A DNA stretch of 5,391 nucleotides from Calditrichota bacterium (GTDB lineage: Bacteria > Zixibacteria > MSB-5A5 > GN15 > FEB-12). Made by a program: the position numbers and the translations under genes. Of this stretch, positions 1 to 5,391 are shown piece after piece. A model generated the notes under the pieces. It was given only the letters and a program-made list of their open reading frames with translations. It had not been told where the DNA came from and did no database searches. Location: assembly GCA_008501655.1 (NCBI GenBank), contig QQUK01000130.1, forward strand, positions 1 through 5,391, in the 5' to 3' direction. The stretch's first letter is position 1, and every line of letters starts with the position of its first letter.

Positions 1-753
1 GAACCTGACAGCTTTAAGGGGCATCAGCTTCTTGATGGCGGTTCGTTTGTCGTTTCGATTCCTGATGACAAAATCCTCTTAAAACATATCCGAATTCCGA
101 AAAATGCTCTGATTGATGAGATTATTAATTTTGAACTTATACAGATGCATCTTGATACACCTGATAAATTTATCTATGATGCAATTGAAACAGCGGTGGA
201 GTCTCAATATCTCGGGATGATTCTTCGCAAAACTACTTTTGATGATTCGGTGGCTTTTTTCGAAAATCAAAATGTAAATTCCCGGAACACAATATCTGCA
301 AAAATGCGCTCTCAGGCATTAGTGGAAGGATTTCTTACTTATTGCCGCCACAACGGAGGGGAACTTGGCGCGATAATCGATCTTTCTACAAACAACGGTT
401 CTATCGGATTTTATTATAAAAAGAAGATTATCGACCTTTCGCATTTTTCTCTTTTAAGATATGATTTTTCTGATGACCAATCTTTTGCAAGGTTAAGTGT
501 TGAATTAAAAACGCTTCTGAATTTTAAAAAAGAGAGCTTTCAGGAACTCGGAATTTCAATTCCCTTATCCGGTCTTTACTTGGTTGGGGACTCGATTGAT
601 GAAAATAAAATAGAAGCCCTTCAAAATATGCTTAAAGTCAATGTTAAACGTCCTGAAATTAACAAAGGTTATTTCTCCCATAGAGATGAAACCGCCGGGA
701 TTACTATTGATAAATATCTGATTGCCCTCGGGCTGACTGTTTATAATTCTTGA
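1..753 (+). CDS. PilM/ComA-like type IV pilus actin-fold protein, C-terminal part (5' truncated)
   Basis: The frame is open from base 1 to a TGA at 751-753, giving 250 visible residues; the true start lies off the left edge. The ATG at 145 is internal, because the 48 codons before it continue the family pattern: a strand with SIPDD, then KHIRIPK, then a helix with NFEL. This resembles the 'LPd..v..r.i.lP......i.fE' segment of PilM. Later come a phosphate-2-like segment with IDLS and NGSIGFYY (about residues 126-139), a helix with LKTLLNF (about 169-175), and LYLVGDS (about 192-198), which sits where PilM has its adenosine-binding 'lvGGga'. The double glycine is not kept, so nucleotide binding may be weakened. 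In the family, PilM is a cytoplasmic actin-like ring protein that binds the PilN tail and links the type IV pilus or type II secretion inner-membrane platform to the motor. No pilN/O follows; coaD lies 46 bp downstream. It could instead be another FtsA/PilM-fold protein. Family assignment is from motif memory, moderately sure. Confidence 0.6.
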   Translation, partial: EPDSFKGHQLLDGGSFVVSIPDDKILLKHIRIPKNALIDEIINFELIQMHLDTPDKFIYDAIETAVESQYLGMILRKTTFDDSVAFFENQNVNSRNTISAKMRSQALVEGFLTYCRHNGGELGAIIDLSTNNGSIGFYYKKKIIDLSHFSLLRYDFSDDQSFARLSVELKTLLNFKKESFQELGISIPLSGLYLVGDSIDENKIEALQNMLKVNVKRPEINKGYFSHRDETAGITIDKYLIALGLTVYNS

Positions 754-799
754 TTTATCAACTTCTATCCCCTATTATTACAGCCAAAAGAGAGATAGT

Positions 800-1303
800 A
801 TGCCTAAAAAGATAAAAAAATTAGCGATTTATCCGGGGACATTTGACCCGGTGACTAACGGTCATATTTCCCTTATCGAACGGGGAACTCATATTTTTGA
901 TGAACTCGTTGTTGCTGTTTCAATGTCAGCCGGTAAAAACCCGATGTTTGCCTTTGATGAGCGGATAAAAATGATCACAGATTCAATCAGTAAAATGAAA
1001 TTTCCATCTGAAGTTCGGGTTGTCGGATTTGATGGTCTTCTTGCTGACCTTGCTGTTGAGATGAAAGCATCGGCGATTATCCGTGGACTTCGGGCTGTCT
1101 CTGATTTTGAATATGAATTTCAGATGGCTCTGATGAACAGGAGAATCGCCCGCGATGTTGAGACTGTCTTTTTAATGCCGTCTTTATCCTGGGTTTATCT
1201 TTCTTCGACGATTGTCAAAGATGTTGCTGTCAATGGAGGAGATATCGGGGGACTTGTGCCGCCGGTTGTTAAAAAGGCATTTAAGAAAAAGCTGAAGAAA
1301 TAA
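800..1303 (+). CDS. coaD: Phosphopantetheine adenylyltransferase (CoaD)
   Basis: This enzyme transfers AMP from ATP to 4'-phosphopantetheine, giving dephospho-CoA and pyrophosphate, the penultimate step of coenzyme A synthesis in the cytosol. The 167-residue protein is slightly longer than the usual 158-165 because of a lysine-rich N-terminus (KKIKK) and C-terminal tail (FKKKLKK). The nucleotidyltransferase fold signatures are intact: YPGTFDPVTNGH (residues 11-22) with the T/HxGH motif ending at His22; Lys46 in GKNPMF, matching E. coli Lys42; RGLRAVSDFEYE (95-106) with Arg95 and Arg98, matching E. coli Arg88 and Arg91; and SSTIVKDVA (135-143) in the ATP-binding C-terminal region. The ATG at 800 is chosen because the family begins a few residues before YPGTFDP and a GAGAG (790-794) lies 5 bases upstream. 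It sits between the PilM-like gene and lysS, and the usual partner rsmD is not the gene directly upstream. Nothing is broken. Very sure. Confidence 0.97.
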   Translation: MPKKIKKLAIYPGTFDPVTNGHISLIERGTHIFDELVVAVSMSAGKNPMFAFDERIKMITDSISKMKFPSEVRVVGFDGLLADLAVEMKASAIIRGLRAVSDFEYEFQMALMNRRIARDVETVFLMPSLSWVYLSSTIVKDVAVNGGDIGGLVPPVVKKAFKKKLKK

Positions 1304-1342
1304 TTACGAAAACAATAAACGATTTTATAAAAGTAGAAATAT

Positions 1343-2908
1343 ATGTCTGAAAAAAATGAAAATATGAATATACCGCCGGACGCTGAATCCCAAATGCCTC
1401 TTGCTGAATTGATAAAAATTCGGCGCAATAAAGTTCACGAACTGTTGGAAAAAAACATAAATCCGTATCCGTATAAATATGACCGCTCACATTTGGTCGA
1501 AGATGCCCATGCTGATTTTGATGCCCTTGCTGAAGCTGAAACTGAAATTTCTCTCGCTGGAAGAATTATGCTCAAACGGAAAATGGGAAAAACATTTTTC
1601 TCCGATCTCCATGACAGCAGCGGACGGATTCAGATTTATGTCCGGAAAGATCGGGTTGGTGATGAATCATTTGATGTTTACAACACACTTGATTTAGGTG
1701 ATATCATCGGATGTACCGGATTTCTGTTTACAACCAAAACCGGGGAGAAAACCCTTAAGGTCTCATCATTTGAACTGCTTTCGAAATCGCTTCATCCGCT
1801 TCCGGATAAACATGCCGGTCTTACCGATACCGAACAGCGGTACCGCAGACGGTATGCTGATTTAATCGTCAATCCGGAGGTTCGCGATACTTTCCGGATG
1901 CGGTCAAAGATAATCCAGCTTGTGCGGGATTATCTGAACGACAAAGGATTTCTTGAAGTTGAAACTCCGATCTTACAGCCGATATACGGTGGTGGAAATG
2001 CAAAACCTTTTAAGACGTTTTACAATAAATTAAACCGGGAAATGTATATGCGTATCGCCGATGAGTTATATCTCAAACGGCTGATTGTCGGTGGTTATGA
2101 CAAAGTCTGGGAATTCTGTAAAGATTTCCGAAACGAAGGTCTGGACCGATTCCATAACCCGGAATTCTCTATGATCGAAATGTACTGGGCATATGCTGAT
2201 TACAAAGATATCGCAGAACTTTTTGAGAATATGATTCGCGAAGTAGTTTTTGCTATTCATGGGAAATATAAAATCCCATACGGTGAATATGAGATTGATT
2301 TTGAACCGAAATTCAAATGGATTTCGATGATTGACTCAGTGAAAGAAGCAACCGGTGTTGATTTTATGGAGCTCTCTTACGAAGAGGCTAAAGTGAAAGC
2401 AAAAGAGCTTCATGTCAGTGGTGAAGGTTTGATTAACTGGGGTAAAGTTGTCGAGGCTGTCTGGGAAGAAAAAGTAGAACCGTCGCTAATTCAGCCGACT
2501 TTTATCGTTGATTATCCGGTTGAGATTTCACCGCTTGCGAAAAAGCATCGTGATGATCCCAGACTTACTGAACGGTTTGAACTGTTTTGTGCCAAAGCTG
2601 AGATGGGGAATGCATTCTCTGAGCTCAATGATCCGGCTGACCAGCTGGAACGGTTCCGTCAGCAGGGGAAAGCTATGGAAGCAGGAGATGATGAAGGACA
2701 TCCGCTTGATGATGACTTTATCACGGCACTAACCTATGGTATGCCTCCGACAGCCGGTTTAGGTTTTGGTATCGACCGGTTGGTAATGTTTTTGACAAAC
2801 CAGCATACCATCCGGGATGTTGTCTTTTTCCCTCAGATGAAAGAGGAAGGGGACGGCTCGGTTCCGGTTTCTAAAATCCTCGGGAAGATATTAGACGAAG
2901 AGAAGTAG
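1343..2908 (+). CDS. lysS: Lysyl-tRNA synthetase, class II (LysRS)
   Basis: The enzyme charges tRNA-Lys with lysine using ATP, in the cytosol. Its 521 residues slightly exceed the usual 490-510, through an acidic N-terminal extension. Order of parts: a helix with LIKIRRNKV (about 23-31); an OB-fold anticodon-binding domain (about 70-150, with AGRIMLKRKMGK and FSDLHDSSGRIQIYV); then the class II catalytic core. Motif 1 covers the helix and GFLEVETPIL (202-211), motif 2 is FRNEG to HNPEF (262-275), and motif 3 is GLGFGIDRL (472-480). Residues corresponding to the E. coli lysine pocket are present: Gly217, Glu241, Arg263, Glu279, Tyr281, Phe425 and Glu427. The usual 'GGAxARPFxTHHN' reads GGGNAKPFKTFYN (216-228), an unusual but conservative-looking variant. 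The Shine-Dalgarno before ATG 1343 is poor, and Met8 has none better, so the longer start is kept. It lies 39 bp after coaD with no terminator between, so is probably co-transcribed; a strong hairpin follows. Very sure of function, less of the exact start. Confidence 0.97.
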   Translation: MSEKNENMNIPPDAESQMPLAELIKIRRNKVHELLEKNINPYPYKYDRSHLVEDAHADFDALAEAETEISLAGRIMLKRKMGKTFFSDLHDSSGRIQIYVRKDRVGDESFDVYNTLDLGDIIGCTGFLFTTKTGEKTLKVSSFELLSKSLHPLPDKHAGLTDTEQRYRRRYADLIVNPEVRDTFRMRSKIIQLVRDYLNDKGFLEVETPILQPIYGGGNAKPFKTFYNKLNREMYMRIADELYLKRLIVGGYDKVWEFCKDFRNEGLDRFHNPEFSMIEMYWAYADYKDIAELFENMIREVVFAIHGKYKIPYGEYEIDFEPKFKWISMIDSVKEATGVDFMELSYEEAKVKAKELHVSGEGLINWGKVVEAVWEEKVEPSLIQPTFIVDYPVEISPLAKKHRDDPRLTERFELFCAKAEMGNAFSELNDPADQLERFRQQGKAMEAGDDEGHPLDDDFITALTYGMPPTAGLGFGIDRLVMFLTNQHTIRDVVFFPQMKEEGDGSVPVSKILGKILDEEK

Positions 2909-2965
2909 GTTATATTTTTATAGAAGTGTTAAGTATAAAGCTTTTCAGAATTTAATATATAAGAT

Positions 2966-2998
2966 ATACCGCTGGGTATTAAGCCCGGCGGTATTTTC
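2966..2998 (+). terminator. Rho-independent terminator after lysS
   Basis: The arms ATACCGCTGGG (2966-2976) and CCCGGCGGTAT (2984-2994) pair over 11 positions: ten Watson-Crick pairs and one U-G wobble at 2973/2987. The 7-base loop is TATTAAG. TTTC follows at once, making a short U-tract ATTTTC with the stem's last bases. It lies 58 bases after the lysS stop. The U-tract is short, but the stem is the strongest hairpin I found in any intergenic stretch here. Confidence 0.8.
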
Positions 2999-3020
2999 AT
3001 ATAATTCAATTATATCCCAC

Positions 3021-3049
3021 TTGCCGAGTTTGGATTAATCGTATATATT
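3021..3049 (+). promoter_or_regulatory. Candidate sigma70-type promoter for fumC
   Basis: TTGCCG (3021-3026, four of six matches to TTGACA) is followed after exactly 17 bases by TATATT (3044-3049, five of six matches to TATAAT). Transcription would begin near 3056, leaving a leader of about 44 bases before fumC. Its place just after the terminator supports the call; the AT-rich background means chance matches are possible. Confidence 0.5.
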
Positions 3050-3090
3050 CCAGCTAGTGAAAAAAATCGCAAAGTAACAATGTGCCTTTT

Positions 3091-3095
3091 GGAGG
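3091..3095 (+). promoter_or_regulatory. Ribosome binding site that fixes the fumC start
   Basis: GGAGG is the strongest Shine-Dalgarno in the window, with 4 bases between it and the ATG at 3100. It lies inside the coding extension that would result from starting at the in-frame GTG at 3082, so that GTG is not likely to be the start. Confidence 0.85.
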
Positions 3096-3099
3096 TTTT

Positions 3100-4479
3100 A
3101 TGGAATACAGAATTGAAAAAGATACAATGGGAGAAATCGAAGTCCCCGCTGATAAACTCTACGGAGCTCAGACTGCCCGCTCAAAAATGAATTTTCAGAT
3201 TGGAAACGAAACGATGCCGCGCGAGCTCATCCGGGCATTCGGAATTTTAAAAAAATCAGCAGCACTGGTAAACACAGAACTTGGTATTTTACCAAAAGAA
3301 AAATCAGACTTAATCGTGAAAGCTGCAGATGAGGTTATCGAAGGAAAACTTGATGAACATTTCCCGCTGGTCATCTGGCAGACCGGTTCCGGTACCCAGA
3401 CAAATATGAATGTTAACGAAGTCATCTCCAACCGGGCAATCCAGATTGCGGGTGGAGCTATCGGTTCCAAAGATCCTATTCATCCGAACGATGATGTAAA
3501 TAAAGCACAATCCTCAAATGATACCTTCCCGACAGCTATGCATATCGCAGCCGTTGAAGAGATTCACCGGAGACTTATTCCAATGGTGAAACAGCTTCGG
3601 GATACTTTGGATGCCAAGGCAAAGAAGTTTGAAAAAGTCATCAAAATCGGACGGACACACTTAATGGATGCCGTTCCGCTTACCCTTGGTCAGGAATTTT
3701 CCGGTTATGTTCAGCAGTTGACCAACGGTCTTGACCGGATTGACGGTTGTCTGACCCGTTTGTATCCGCTTGCTCTTGGAGGTACTGCAGTTGGAACCGG
3801 ATTGAATACCCATCCGAAGTTTGCTGTAACTGCAGCTGCAAAAATATCTGAGCTGACCGGTAAACCGTATGTTACGGCACCGAATAAATTTGAAGCTCTC
3901 GCTGCCCATGATGCTATTGTCGAAGCATCCGGTGTGATGAAAACTCTTGCCTGTTCTCTTATGAAAATAGCATCGGATATCCGGATGCTTGCCTCCGGTC
4001 CAAGATGCGGTATCGGTGAAATTATTATTCCTGCAAATGAACCGGGGTCCTCGATAATGCCGGGGAAAGTCAACCCGACACAGCCGGAAGCAATGACGAT
4101 GGTCTGTGCGCAGGTAATCGGGAACGATGTAGCCGTCAATGTCGGCGGTGCAACCGGACATTATGAATTGAATGTTTTCAAACCGGTGATGATTTATAAC
4201 CTGCTTCAGTCTATTAGATTGATTGCTGATTCATGCGAAATGTTCAATAACAACTGTGCTTTAGGTATCGAACCGCATGAAGAGAATATCAAAAAATTCC
4301 TGAACAATTCACTGATGTTGGTGACCGCTTTAAATCCGCATGTTGGTTATGATAACGCTGCTAAGATTGCTAAAAAAGCTCATGCCGAAGGCACAACTTT
4401 GAAAGAGGCTGCAGTCGCTTTAGGTATTTTGACTGCTGAGGAGTTTGATCAAAAAGTGAAACCGGAAGATATGGTGTAG
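3100..4479 (+). CDS. fumC: Fumarate hydratase, class II (fumarase C)
   Basis: It interconverts fumarate and L-malate in the TCA cycle; the class II enzyme is an iron-free homotetramer in the cytosol. From ATG 3100 the protein has 459 residues, close to the 460-467 usual for the family. Conserved regions of the fumarase/aspartase superfamily are intact: TGSGTQTNMNVNEVISNRA (95-113); SSNDTFPTAMH (138-148); GRTHLMDAVPLTLGQEFSGY (184-203) with Thr186-His187, matching E. coli Thr187-His188; and GSSIMPGKVNPTQPE (316-330), the family signature with catalytic-loop Ser318 and Lys324 and Asn326, all at E. coli numbering. These details, and the N-terminal RIEKDTMGEIEVP, favour fumarase over aspartase or argininosuccinate lyase. 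A frame extension to a GTG at 3082 is rejected because the GGAGG lies within it. It appears to be a single-gene unit with its own promoter; no other TCA gene is adjacent. Very sure. Confidence 0.97.
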   Translation: MEYRIEKDTMGEIEVPADKLYGAQTARSKMNFQIGNETMPRELIRAFGILKKSAALVNTELGILPKEKSDLIVKAADEVIEGKLDEHFPLVIWQTGSGTQTNMNVNEVISNRAIQIAGGAIGSKDPIHPNDDVNKAQSSNDTFPTAMHIAAVEEIHRRLIPMVKQLRDTLDAKAKKFEKVIKIGRTHLMDAVPLTLGQEFSGYVQQLTNGLDRIDGCLTRLYPLALGGTAVGTGLNTHPKFAVTAAAKISELTGKPYVTAPNKFEALAAHDAIVEASGVMKTLACSLMKIASDIRMLASGPRCGIGEIIIPANEPGSSIMPGKVNPTQPEAMTMVCAQVIGNDVAVNVGGATGHYELNVFKPVMIYNLLQSIRLIADSCEMFNNNCALGIEPHEENIKKFLNNSLMLVTALNPHVGYDNAAKIAKKAHAEGTTLKEAAVALGILTAEEFDQKVKPEDMV

Positions 4480-4674
4480 ATGATATAGTGATTAATGGGA
4501 AAACTAAATAAACTAATACTGCATTTCAATTTGTATTTATTAAGAAATGAATTATATTTTGAAGTAGTGCAAGATTTGGAGTCCTATAAAAAAAATAGGA
4601 GGGGTTCATTCGAGTTATTCCCTCTCACTCTGCCGCCCATTTAACCCGCTCCATTCTTCTATATATATTATCGA

Positions 4675-4680
4675 TATAAT
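4675..4680 (+). promoter_or_regulatory. Candidate -10 box for the kinase gene
   Basis: TATAAT is an exact match to the bacterial -10 consensus and lies 45 bases before the ATG. The -35 position (around 4651-4658, CCATTCTT) matches poorly, so if this is a promoter it may need an activator or another sigma factor. The surroundings are very AT-rich, which lowers the weight of the match. Confidence 0.35.
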
Positions 4681-4682
4681 CG

Positions 4683-4699
4683 GTGACATATAGTGTCAC
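4683..4699 (+). repeat. Exact inverted repeat, possible operator upstream of the kinase
   Basis: GTGACA (4683-4688) and TGTCAC (4694-4699) are perfect inverted copies separated by TATAG. The half-site centres are 11 bp apart, about one helical turn, as for a dimeric regulator. If the TATAAT at 4675 is used, transcription would start near 4687, within the dyad, where a repressor would block initiation. It could instead form a short 6-bp RNA hairpin at the 5' end of the message. The half-site spacing does not fit a standard CRP or FNR site. Confidence 0.4.
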
Positions 4700-4712
4700 T
4701 TTGATTACTAAA

Positions 4713-4717
4713 AAGGG
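4713..4717 (+). promoter_or_regulatory. Ribosome binding site of the kinase gene
   Basis: AAGGG lies 8 bases before the ATG at 4726 and supports that start over the in-frame ATG at 4738, which has no purine-rich match at a suitable distance. Confidence 0.65.
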
Positions 4718-4725
4718 TAAAAAAG

Positions 4726-5391
4726 ATGTCAAAAAGAATGAGTTATGAAATCGTTAAGCCCATATCAAAAAGTAAGTTACATAGCTCATATCTTGTAAAA
4801 GATAATTTCGGACAATTATATTTTGCAAAATCTGTTGTAAATAACCCCGACATTGACCCGGAACTCCTTTTACATGAAATTGAACGATCCTTTAATCTAC
4901 ATTTACATTTGAGTCATCCTCAGATAAATAGGGGAATTCGAAAGATTCATCTGAAAAGAAAACCTTTTTATCTCTACAGCTATTTGTCACCTGAGAAATT
5001 CAGATCTTTACAGTATCAAACTGTTGAAAATAATGAAATTGAATTTTTAACACAGATCTGTTTTTTGCTGGATTATATTCATTTGCAGGGATTTGTGCAT
5101 TGTGATATAAAGTTGGATAATATTATGGTTTCGCAGAACGGTTCCTTTACCGTTATGCTGAACGATTTTGACCTTTTATGCAATATTGGATATAAATATG
5201 ATAAACTGATAATCGGTTCACCAAATCATATCGCTCCTGAGATTTACAGTAACTCCGAAATTACTCCTTTAGTAGATTCATTTGCATTAGGCTATGCGAT
5301 GAAACAATTATTCAAGGGAATAAAAAACAAAAAAACGGAGTTCTATACTAAAATAACATCTCTAACTGATAAGCTGCTTGAACCGAATCCG
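4726..5391 (+). CDS. Hanks-type Ser/Thr protein kinase, N-terminal part (3' truncated)
   Basis: The frame runs from ATG 4726 to the window edge without a stop, giving 222 residues. They cover most of a eukaryote-like kinase domain, which phosphorylates Ser/Thr using ATP. The glycine-rich loop is degenerate (KPISKSKLHSSYLVKD, about 11-26). Lys35 in YFAKS matches the VAIK lysine; Glu51 or Glu53 may be the helix-C glutamate; HCDIKLDN (125-132) is the catalytic loop with Asp127, Lys129 and Asn132. NDFD (146-149) supplies the metal-binding Asp147 but has Asp where DFG has Gly; GSPNHIAPE (164-172) is the P+1/APE region; and Asp184 in DSFALG is the helix-F aspartate. The HRD arginine is Cys126, making it a non-RD kinase. 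No signal peptide or membrane segment is seen, so this part is cytoplasmic. GC content is lower than in lysS or fumC. What follows the kinase domain, for example TPR, sensor or regulator modules, is outside the window. Sure of the fold, unsure of activity and role. Confidence 0.88.
   Translation, partial: MSKRMSYEIVKPISKSKLHSSYLVKDNFGQLYFAKSVVNNPDIDPELLLHEIERSFNLHLHLSHPQINRGIRKIHLKRKPFYLYSYLSPEKFRSLQYQTVENNEIEFLTQICFLLDYIHLQGFVHCDIKLDNIMVSQNGSFTVMLNDFDLLCNIGYKYDKLIIGSPNHIAPEIYSNSEITPLVDSFALGYAMKQLFKGIKNKKTEFYTKITSLTDKLLEPNP

Larger units (their letters stand above)
2909..3099 (+). other. Intergenic region between lysS and fumC: transcription boundary
   Basis: This 191-bp gap has no convincing coding frame. 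It holds a GC-rich hairpin terminator for the lysS transcript in its middle, then a sigma70-like promoter, then the fumC leader with its ribosome binding site. The order (terminator, promoter, RBS) suggests fumC starts a new transcription unit. Confidence 0.6.
4480..4725 (+). other. AT-rich intergenic region before the kinase gene
   Basis: This 246-bp gap has no ORF I would defend. It contains only weak pairing elements after fumC: CATTTC/GAAATG (4522-4527 with 4544-4549, 16-base loop), TCCTAT/ATAGGA flanking an A-run (4582-4587 with 4595-4600), and GAGGG/CCCTC (4599-4603 with 4620-4624). None has a proper U-tract, so I cannot name a fumC terminator. A pyrimidine-rich patch (about 4619-4660) is followed by a TATAAT box, an exact dyad and the kinase ribosome binding site. 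Confidence 0.5.

Noticed and set aside
145..753. ATG at 145 as the start of the first gene
   Set aside because: The frame stays open to base 1 and the upstream 48 residues keep the PilM-like pattern, so the gene is cut by the window edge rather than starting at 145.
1479..1697. Short plus-strand frame overlapping lysS
   Set aside because: It lies wholly within the conserved LysRS reading frame, has no ribosome binding site and shows no recognisable family.
3082..3099. GTG start giving fumC six extra residues
   Set aside because: The GGAGG at 3091-3095 would then be inside the gene, and the ATG at 3100 is correctly spaced from it and matches the family N-terminus.
3661..4161. Two long minus-strand open frames (3661-4161 and 3711-4139) inside fumC
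   Set aside because: They are antisense shadows of a fully conserved fumarase gene, with no ribosome binding site or recognisable family; regular codon structure of fumC keeps these frames open.
4522..4549. CATTTC/GAAATG hairpin as a fumC terminator
   Set aside because: Only 6 AT-rich pairs, a 16-base loop and no clean U-tract; such pairings are expected by chance in this AT-rich gap.
4582..4600. TCCTAT/ATAGGA pairing around an A-run as a terminator or operator
   Set aside because: The loop is a homopolymer run, the stem is short, and there is no U-tract on either strand in a useful position.
4600..4645. Possible tRNA 3'-end remnant or attachment site (GGTTCATTCGAG followed by a CCCTCTCACTCTGCCGCC-like stretch)
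   Set aside because: It looks superficially like a T-arm and acceptor end, but the arms do not form a 5-bp T stem around a 7-base loop, and no matching acceptor 5' strand or integrase is seen.

Overview
The window reads as a compact bacterial chromosome segment with all genes on the plus strand. It holds two complete single-copy housekeeping genes (coaD, lysS), a complete TCA-cycle gene (class II fumarase, fumC), and one gene cut at each edge: the C-terminal part of a PilM/ComA-like actin-fold protein on the left, and the N-terminal part of a Hanks-type Ser/Thr protein kinase on the right. GC content is moderate: about 45-50% in sampled stretches of fumC, and nearer 30-37% in the kinase and parts of the first gene. 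Shine-Dalgarno sequences are clear before fumC and the kinase and weaker before coaD and lysS, which argues against typical Bacteroidota. A PilM-like gene, a eukaryote-like kinase and a LysRS with a 'FRNEG-D-HNPEF' style motif 2 would suit a didermic, perhaps uncultivated, FCB-related phylum. That is a guess, since no rRNA or lineage marker is present.

Layout: 1-753, PilM-like gene (5' end outside the window); 46-bp gap; 800-1303 coaD; 39-bp gap; 1343-2908 lysS; then a 191-bp gap containing a strong hairpin terminator (about 2966-2998) followed by a sigma70-like promoter (3021-3049). Next come 3100-4479 fumC, a 246-bp AT-rich gap with weak hairpins, a TATAAT box and an exact inverted repeat, and the kinase from 4726 to beyond the right edge.

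The first three genes are close together, on one strand and with no terminator between them, so they are probably one transcript ending at the hairpin after lysS. fumC looks like a separately promoted unit. The kinase probably has its own promoter, with a dyad (4683-4699) placed where an operator over the transcription start would lie.

Most of the window is ordinary core metabolism and translation. The part most worth a second look is the right end. The kinase lacks the HRD arginine (HCD) and has DFD in place of DFG, while keeping the residues expected for catalysis, and it sits behind a possible operator. I see no CRISPR, transposon, tRNA, rRNA or defence cassette. Nothing here establishes a new system; the best candidate is whatever the kinase is fused to or encoded with beyond position 5391.
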